A stretch of DNA of 17,531 nt from CAZJHX01 sp964545715. Lineage in GTDB: Bacteria > Myxococcota_A > UBA9042 > GCA-2863065. Each line of letters opens with the position of its first letter. Position 1 is the stretch's first letter. The stretch spans positions 1-17,531 of the forward strand of contig CAZJHX010000197.1 of the NCBI GenBank assembly GCA_964545715.1, written 5' to 3'. The notes under the pieces were generated by a model that made no database searches, had not been told where the DNA came from, and saw only the letters and a list, made by a program, of their open reading frames with translations. Of the stretch, positions 13,557 to 17,531 are shown piece by piece. The position numbers and the translations under genes were made by a program.

Positions 13557-14195
13557 ATGCGCGTCATTCTTTTCGTCATCGCCCTCACCGCCGGCGCGAG
13601 TGCATCCGCCCAGCCTCAGGACGGCTCATCGGCGGCGATGAACGCCAACCTCGATAGATACTTCGCCGGCGAGAAAGGGGCAGCGGTCACGTTTGGTAGC
13701 ACCGGCGCCGTCTCGGTGGTGGGCGGCATCGCCCTGTTGGCGACCGATGATGAGCTTGGGCGGGGAGCGGCGTACCCGCTTCTGACTTTTGGAACGCTGC
13801 ATCTGGCTGTTGCCGCGGTGCTTCACTTCCGGACCGACGCCCGTGTCGACCGGCTGCAGGCGCGGCTGGCCACGGACCCTGCGGCTTTTCGGGCGGCCGA
13901 GGTCACGCGCATGGAGGGGGTGCACCGCACTCTCGACGCACTGACAGCGGTAGAGACCTTGATGATCGCGGCGGGCGCAAGCGCGGCTGTGGTGGGGCAC
14001 TACAAAAGCGACGATCTGTTGCTGGGCGTTGGGGTGTCGCTGGCGGCCGAGGCGGCGCTGACGCTGCTGCTGGACGTCTTTGCGGCTCGACGCGCCACGA
14101 CCTACCAGCGCGACGTGCTGCGCTTTCAGCCCGGGCTCTCGGTCGGCCCCAGCGGTGACCCGACCCTGTTGCTGTCGCTTGGCGGGGCGTACTAG
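13557..14195 (+). CDS. Hypothetical exported protein with membrane segments
   Basis: I do not recognise this 212-residue protein. It begins with a short signal peptide (MRVILFVIALTAGASASA, cleavage before QP) and a polar stretch to about 40. Hydrophobic segments lie at about 47-62, 74-89, 133-147 and 155-172, separated by a charged amphipathic region (about 92-125). The C-terminus FQPGLSVGPSGDPTLLLSLGGAY alternates hydrophobic residues and ends in an aromatic residue, a pattern also seen in outer-membrane beta strands, but there is too little to call a barrel. GGG lies just before the ATG. The gene is convergent with a lipoprotein gene across the long hairpin element. Confidence 0.65.
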   Translation: MRVILFVIALTAGASASAQPQDGSSAAMNANLDRYFAGEKGAAVTFGSTGAVSVVGGIALLATDDELGRGAAYPLLTFGTLHLAVAAVLHFRTDARVDRLQARLATDPAAFRAAEVTRMEGVHRTLDALTAVETLMIAAGASAAVVGHYKSDDLLLGVGVSLAAEAALTLLLDVFAARRATTYQRDVLRFQPGLSVGPSGDPTLLLSLGGAY

Positions 14196-14217
14196 ACCTG
14201 ACGCCGGCGAGGTCTAG
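14192..14217 (+). terminator. Hairpin overlapping the stop of the exported-protein gene
   Basis: CTAGACCT at 14192-14199 and AGGTCTAG at 14210-14217 are perfect inverted repeats around a 10-nt loop that itself contains the palindrome CGCCGGCG. The stem starts inside the last codons of the upstream gene. There is no T-tract. Its last four bases CTAG are shared with the start of the long hairpin element. Confidence 0.4.
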
Positions 14218-14376
14218 CAGACTGCGGGGAAATGGCACAGCGCCGGCGTGGTAAGGCCGCGGTCAGACCGTGTGACGGTACCGCGGGCCATAGTGGTGCT
14301 ACGGCCAAGGTGCCGGAGCGCGGGCTGGCCCGGCCTTGCCGCGACCGGCGCATGCCATTTCCCCGCAGTCTGCTAG
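14214..14376 (+). repeat. 163-bp near-perfect foldback element (MITE-like or structured 3' RNA)
   Basis: The ends are perfect 24-bp inverted repeats (14214-14237 and 14353-14376, beginning CTAGCAGACTGCGG). Pairing continues inward: 14240-14246 with 14345-14351, 14247-14259 with 14331-14343, 14261-14266 with 14325-14330, 14268-14273 with 14318-14323, 14276-14282 with 14309-14315, 14286-14289 with 14303-14306, and 14291-14293 with 14299-14301 around a TGGTG loop. Six pairs are T-G wobbles, all with T in the left arm. The element fills the space between convergent genes, and its last bases include the minus-strand stop codon. It encodes no protein. A foldback mobile element and a terminator or stabilising RNA are both possible. 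Confidence 0.8.
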
Positions 14377-14873
14377 TGCTGGGTTTGCAGACGCACTGTG
14401 ACGGCGTCTTCCAGGCCGACGCCCCATGACTCTTCGACACGCAGGTTCATCACGAAGTCGCGGCCTTCCCACTCGAACTCGTTGTCGCCGCCGGCTTTGC
14501 CCACGATGAGGAAGATGTCGGTGAGATACCTGAAGCCGTCCAGGCCGTCGACCAGCGAGCGGCGGAACTTGACGCGAGCGTAGCGCTTGCCGGTCTCGGC
14601 GTCCTCGAGCTCGGCGATGATCTGCACCTTCTCGACGCCCTCGAAAGCGGTCGTTCGGATCGCCCCGACCACCATCCAGGCGCCCTGGGAGCCGAGCACA
14701 ACCGGCACCGGGGTCCCGTCCGAGACCACCTGAAACGCGGCGGGGGGTGGCGTCTCCTGCTGGTTGATCCCCAGCTCGTAGGCTCCATCGGGGGGTGGCT
14801 GGAAAGCGAGATCGTCCACGCCACATCCGGCGACGGCGATGATCAGCAACAGAAACGGTAGGACACGAAGCAT
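14373..14873 (-). CDS. Small hypothetical lipoprotein
   Basis: The 166-residue product starts MLRVLPFLLLIIAVAGCG, a lipoprotein signal with the acylated Cys at 17. After a Pro-rich stretch (FQPPPDGAYELGINQQETPPP) the remaining about 120 residues alternate hydrophobic and polar in beta-strand style: GAWMVVGAIRTTAF, VQIIAELEDAETGKRYARVKFRR, EFEWEGRDFVMNLRVEESWG, AVTVRLQTQH. A small immunoglobulin-like or beta-sandwich domain is plausible, but I recognise no family. I chose ATG 14873 because the signal peptide begins there; an in-frame ATG at 14972 would add 33 non-signal residues. Its TAG stop lies in the end of the long hairpin element. It is divergent from the cyclic-nucleotide-binding gene. 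Confidence 0.75.
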   Translation of the reverse strand: MLRVLPFLLLIIAVAGCGVDDLAFQPPPDGAYELGINQQETPPPAAFQVVSDGTPVPVVLGSQGAWMVVGAIRTTAFEGVEKVQIIAELEDAETGKRYARVKFRRSLVDGLDGFRYLTDIFLIVGKAGGDNEFEWEGRDFVMNLRVEESWGVGLEDAVTVRLQTQH

Positions 14874-14889
14874 CTCGCCCGTCTTTTGG

Positions 14890-14906
14890 TGCACCGCCCG
14901 TGCCAA
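14890..14906 (-). promoter_or_regulatory. Sigma-54-like promoter candidate for the small lipoprotein
   Basis: On the minus strand TTGGCACG-GGCG-GTGCA matches the -24/-12 consensus except for one base before the GC, with the correct 10 bp between GG and GC. The predicted start near 14879 leaves only about 5 nt before the ATG at 14873, which weakens the call. Confidence 0.3.
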
Positions 14907-14964
14907 CGGCATTCGATGCACGCAACCCGGGCGCTTGGCAGGACTGTGGTGCAACACCCCACAC

Positions 14965-14983
14965 GTGTCCATGGTTTGGACAC
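14965..14983. promoter_or_regulatory. Inverted-repeat operator candidate
   Basis: GTGTCCA (14965-14971) and TGGACAC (14977-14983) form a perfect 7-bp inverted repeat with a 5-bp spacer in the 173-bp divergent region. It lies 63 bp before the cyclic-nucleotide-binding gene and 91 bp before the lipoprotein gene, so a dimeric regulator could control either or both. The regulator is unknown. Confidence 0.45.
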
Positions 14984-15046
14984 TAAAAAGGCCGATCTGG
15001 AAGCACTATATCGGTTATGCTCCGTGAGCTTTCGGACCGGAGAACG

Positions 15047-16195
15047 ATGGAAGCCACGATCGCCGACATGCTGCGCAAGGTGCCCATGCTCGCGCTGGTC
15101 AATGATGCGCAGCTGGACATCCTCGCCAACCTGATGACTCAGGTCGACCTGGAGAAAGACGACGTGCTCTTTCACCAGGGCATGCCCGGCGGCGCCATGG
15201 CGCTCATCGTCCAAGGGAAGATGGCGGTGCGGGCGCACGGCCTGGACGGAGACGCCGAGGTCGGCACGATCTACTCAGGCGAGATCGTCGGCGAGATGGC
15301 CTGCATCGATTCGGCCCCACGCGCCGCGTCGGTGGTGGCGACCCAAACCAGCACGGCGGTGTGTCTGACTGCGGAGGGGTTCCATCAGCTGGAGCTGAAG
15401 CAGCCCGGTCTGGCAATCGCCATTCGTCGCAGCGTACTGCAGCAGATCAACGCCCGACTGCGACAGACCAACGAGCGAATCGACAGCGAGCTCCTGCGGC
15501 GCGGCATCCCGCCCCTCCAGCCGACGTCAGAGCCCGATCAGCTCCCCAAGGCCGGGCGCGCACGCGTGGACCTGCGCAAGGTAGACGGGCTGGCTGCGTT
15601 CTCCGACGAGGAGCTGAAGACGCTGATCGCGATGGCGCCGCCACTGACCTACCCAGACGGCTACGTACTCTGCATCGAGGGGCGCATCGGCACCAGCGCG
15701 TACATCATCGCCCAAGGCGCTGTCGACGTGCTCCGTCGGCTGGGCACCGACGACCGGCTGCTGGCAGCGCTGGGCTCCGGCGCCATGGTCGGACAGATGG
15801 CGCTCATCGACGACGCTCCACGGTCGGCGCGGGTCGTAGTGCGTGGCCAGAGCGTCATCCTGAAGCTGGATCGCGCCCCCTTCCAGGCGCTGCTGGGCGA
15901 CTACAGCCCCTTCGCCATGCGACTGCAGCATCAAATCGCGGTCGCCGGCGTGCGGCAGCTGCGCAGCGCCACCGAGGGGCTGGCAAGCCTCCTTACCGCC
16001 AGCGGCCTGCGTGACGCCCTGCCCAGCCTGCCCAAAAAGGCGGAGAGCGGAGCCAAGGCAGCGCGGCGTGGCCAGACCCAGCGCATCGAAGACACCGAGC
16101 GTCATATGAACACCCAGGAGCTCAGCTACGTGCGAGCCGCCACCAATGAGTGGGGCCTGGCGCTGGACGGCTTCGGCCCCGAAGAGGAGGAGTAG
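15047..16195 (+). CDS. Tandem cyclic-nucleotide-binding-domain protein
   Basis: The 382-residue cytoplasmic protein has two cNMP-binding beta-barrel domains. In the first (about 12-145) the phosphate-binding cassette reads GEIVGEMACIDSAPRAASV, keeping the Glu (83) and Arg (92) that contact cyclic nucleotide. In the second (about 178-305) the matching segment GAMVGQMALIDDAPRSARV has Gln in place of Glu, so it may not bind. No helix-turn-helix, kinase or transporter domain follows; the last 80 residues are charged and end in GPEEEE. It may be a regulatory subunit or adaptor, not a transcription factor. GGAG lies 4 nt before ATG 15047, which I prefer over ATG 15017. Its TAG shares a G with the GTG start of the hydrolase gene, so the two are co-translated. 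Confidence 0.8.
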   Translation: MEATIADMLRKVPMLALVNDAQLDILANLMTQVDLEKDDVLFHQGMPGGAMALIVQGKMAVRAHGLDGDAEVGTIYSGEIVGEMACIDSAPRAASVVATQTSTAVCLTAEGFHQLELKQPGLAIAIRRSVLQQINARLRQTNERIDSELLRRGIPPLQPTSEPDQLPKAGRARVDLRKVDGLAAFSDEELKTLIAMAPPLTYPDGYVLCIEGRIGTSAYIIAQGAVDVLRRLGTDDRLLAALGSGAMVGQMALIDDAPRSARVVVRGQSVILKLDRAPFQALLGDYSPFAMRLQHQIAVAGVRQLRSATEGLASLLTASGLRDALPSLPKKAESGAKAARRGQTQRIEDTERHMNTQELSYVRAATNEWGLALDGFGPEEEE

Positions 16196-17394
16196 TGCTG
16201 CGTTATCCAATCCTGCTGATGACGCTCGTGTACCTGGGCTGTGGCGCCGACTCCACCGCGCCGACCTCCACCGACCCGGTCACCGACCCGCCGCCCGCGG
16301 ACGAGCCGGCACCGGTCGTGGTCCCGTCCACAGCCGACATGCTCGAGCCGGGCCCATACGCCGTCGAGATCGCGGAGTTCACGCTGGTGGACCCGACGCG
16401 CGAGACGCCAGCCAACGGCACCTTCGAGGGCGCTCCCGACCGCACTCTTGAAACGGCAATGTGGTTTCCAAAGGACGCGACAGAGCCGCTGCCGGTGCTG
16501 GTCTACAGCCACGGCTACATGAGCGAACACCTGGAGAACGCCGCCCTGCTCGAGAAGCTGGCTGCCCTCGGCTTCCTGGTCGCCGCCGCGGACTTCCCAC
16601 TGAGCAACCGCAACGCCCCGGGCGGCCCAACACTTTATGATCTGCCCAACATGCCGGGCGATGTGTCCTTCATCATCGACGAGGTCCTGCGCCTCAGCGC
16701 CGAGGCGGGCTCCAAAATCGAGGGCCTCGCCGACCCCGACCGCGTCGCCGTAGCAGGACTCTCCCTGGGCGGCATCACCAGCTTCCTGGCGTCCTACCAC
16801 CCAGAGCTGGGCGACTCCCGCATTAAGAGCACCCTGGTCATCGGCGGCCCGCTGTGCACGCTGCCGGACGCCATCTATCGCGACGATGGCCGTCCCGTGA
16901 TGTTCATTTACGCGGACACCGATCAAATCGCGCCCTACGCAGCCAACGGCGAGGGTCCCTACGGCCGCGCCCACGCGCCGAAGTACCTGGCCACAATCGA
17001 GGGCGGCACCCACATCGGCTTCGCCGGCGCGGTGGTAGACCTTCTCGGCACGCTGGAAAACCCCGACGGCCTCGGCTGCGACGCCCTGATGGCGGACCTC
17101 AAGGACGTCAACCTGGGCGATATCATCACAGCCTTCGGCTACGACCGCGCGGAGACCTTCGCGGCCACATGCCCGATGCCATGCGAAGTGCCGGTCGACG
17201 GCCCGCCGTTTCTACCAATCGCGCGCCAGCAGACAGTGTTGGAGCTCGCGGTCACCAGCTTTCTGCGCAAAAGCCTGACCAATGACGCCGCGGCGGGGGC
17301 CTATCTCGAGCAGGTCCTGGACACCGAAGCCGATATCCGAATCCAGCTCGACGCCGGCGAAACGCCCGGCAGCGACGACCCGTTGGCGCCCTAA
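16195..17394 (+). CDS. Alpha/beta-hydrolase lipoprotein
   Basis: The 399-residue product begins (V)LRYPILLMTLVYLGCG, a lipoprotein signal with Cys16 acylated, then a Pro/Thr-rich linker to about 45. The alpha/beta-hydrolase domain contains VLVYSHGY (oxyanion region, about 101-108), the nucleophile elbow VAGLSLGG with Ser190, MFIYADTDQIAP supplying the acid (Asp241 or 243), and GGTHIGF with His273. The early AMWFP-type strand and overall order resemble dienelactone-hydrolase or platelet-activating-factor-acetylhydrolase-like esterases. It would act in the envelope on an ester whose identity is unknown. The GTG start is preceded by GAGGAGGAG and overlaps the upstream TAG by one base, indicating coupling to the cyclic-nucleotide-binding gene. 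Its TAA overlaps the stop of the partial gene on the other strand. Confidence 0.85.
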   Translation: MLRYPILLMTLVYLGCGADSTAPTSTDPVTDPPPADEPAPVVVPSTADMLEPGPYAVEIAEFTLVDPTRETPANGTFEGAPDRTLETAMWFPKDATEPLPVLVYSHGYMSEHLENAALLEKLAALGFLVAAADFPLSNRNAPGGPTLYDLPNMPGDVSFIIDEVLRLSAEAGSKIEGLADPDRVAVAGLSLGGITSFLASYHPELGDSRIKSTLVIGGPLCTLPDAIYRDDGRPVMFIYADTDQIAPYAANGEGPYGRAHAPKYLATIEGGTHIGFAGAVVDLLGTLENPDGLGCDALMADLKDVNLGDIITAFGYDRAETFAATCPMPCEVPVDGPPFLPIARQQTVLELAVTSFLRKSLTNDAAAGAYLEQVLDTEADIRIQLDAGETPGSDDPLAP

Positions 17395-17531
17395 GACGCG
17401 CGCCCGAACAGCCGACTCATCGCGCCAGCACGGCGCTTCCTGATGCCGGACGTCCTCGTCTTTGCGTCACGCTCAGGCCGGCAGCTGTCAAGATAGTTGT
17501 CTACCCCTTCGAGAACGATACTCGGCCTGTC
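17391..17531 (-). CDS. C-terminal end of a possible minus-strand gene
   Basis: A minus-strand frame is open from the right edge for 46 codons and ends in TAG overlapping the TAA of the hydrolase gene. It reads SIVLEGVDNYLDSCRPERD then a basic tail KRRAGAMSRLFGRAS. The composition looks protein-like and tail-to-tail packing is common in this window. No family is recognisable. The complementary plus-strand frame is also open to the edge but has no plausible start, so the minus strand is preferred. Confidence 0.4.
   Translation of the reverse strand, partial: DRPSIVLEGVDNYLDSCRPERDAKTRTSGIRKRRAGAMSRLFGRAS

Noticed and set aside
16126..17013. 295-codon minus-strand frame opposite the hydrolase gene
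   Set aside because: The plus strand encodes a complete alpha/beta hydrolase with a catalytic triad; the reverse reading has no domain.

Overview
The window is about 17.5 kb of GC-rich bacterial DNA with short intergenic gaps, genes on both strands and many secreted or lipid-anchored proteins. Six-cysteine tandem repeats, Asp/Gly- or Pro-rich linkers behind lipoboxes, RTX beta-rolls behind Sec signal peptides, and a sigma-54-type promoter together suggest a Gram-negative of the Deltaproteobacteria in the broad sense (Myxococcota or Bradymonadota-like). That assignment rests on gene style; no marker gene is present.

Layout. 1-713: end of a secreted six-cysteine repeat protein. 735-2032: a PlsC-like acyltransferase and a small RRM RNA-binding protein. 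2033-3331 (minus): a DUF5690/MFS-like membrane protein. 3491-7818: two paralogous Cys-capped RTX proteins with different C-terminal domains, flanking a lipoprotein gene that has a close match to a sigma-54 promoter. 7844-8521 (minus): a Tat-exported molybdopterin oxidoreductase. 8641-10160: an ImmA/IrrE-like protein with an altered metal motif, then a stand-alone Hpt protein. 10179-13510 (minus): a lipoprotein with two regulatory-like beta domains and a GATase-like domain, a redoxin lipoprotein, and a DoxX-family protein. 13557-14873: two convergent genes around a long near-perfect hairpin element. 15047-17394: a tandem cyclic-nucleotide-binding protein overlapping an alpha/beta-hydrolase lipoprotein. 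17391-17531: the end of a possible minus-strand gene.

The main discovery is at 11693-13024. A conventional reading gives a lipoprotein that ends at a TGA directly after Ala-Glu-Trp, plus an unrelated small ORF. Reading through that TGA in the same frame gives a continuous 443-residue protein in which the TGA falls on the first redox-active position of a thioredoxin-like W-x-x-x-C motif, so the site becomes W-U-S-A-C. The extended frame ends at a TGA that overlaps the ATG of the next gene as ATGA. A 7-bp hairpin with a G-first loop starts 10 nt after the internal TGA, in the position and form of a bacterial SECIS. I read this as a lipid-anchored, envelope-exposed selenoprotein of the redoxin fold with an unfamiliar Cys-rich N-terminal domain, co-translated with a second lipoprotein. 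No Sec machinery genes (selA, selB, selC, selD) lie in the window, so the genome must be checked for them.

Other structure: a 163-nt self-complementary element whose wobble pairs all favour the plus-strand RNA; a pair of TGAAC-N-GTTCA palindromes upstream of the second RTX gene, one inside its predicted promoter spacer; and an inverted repeat upstream of the cyclic-nucleotide-binding gene.
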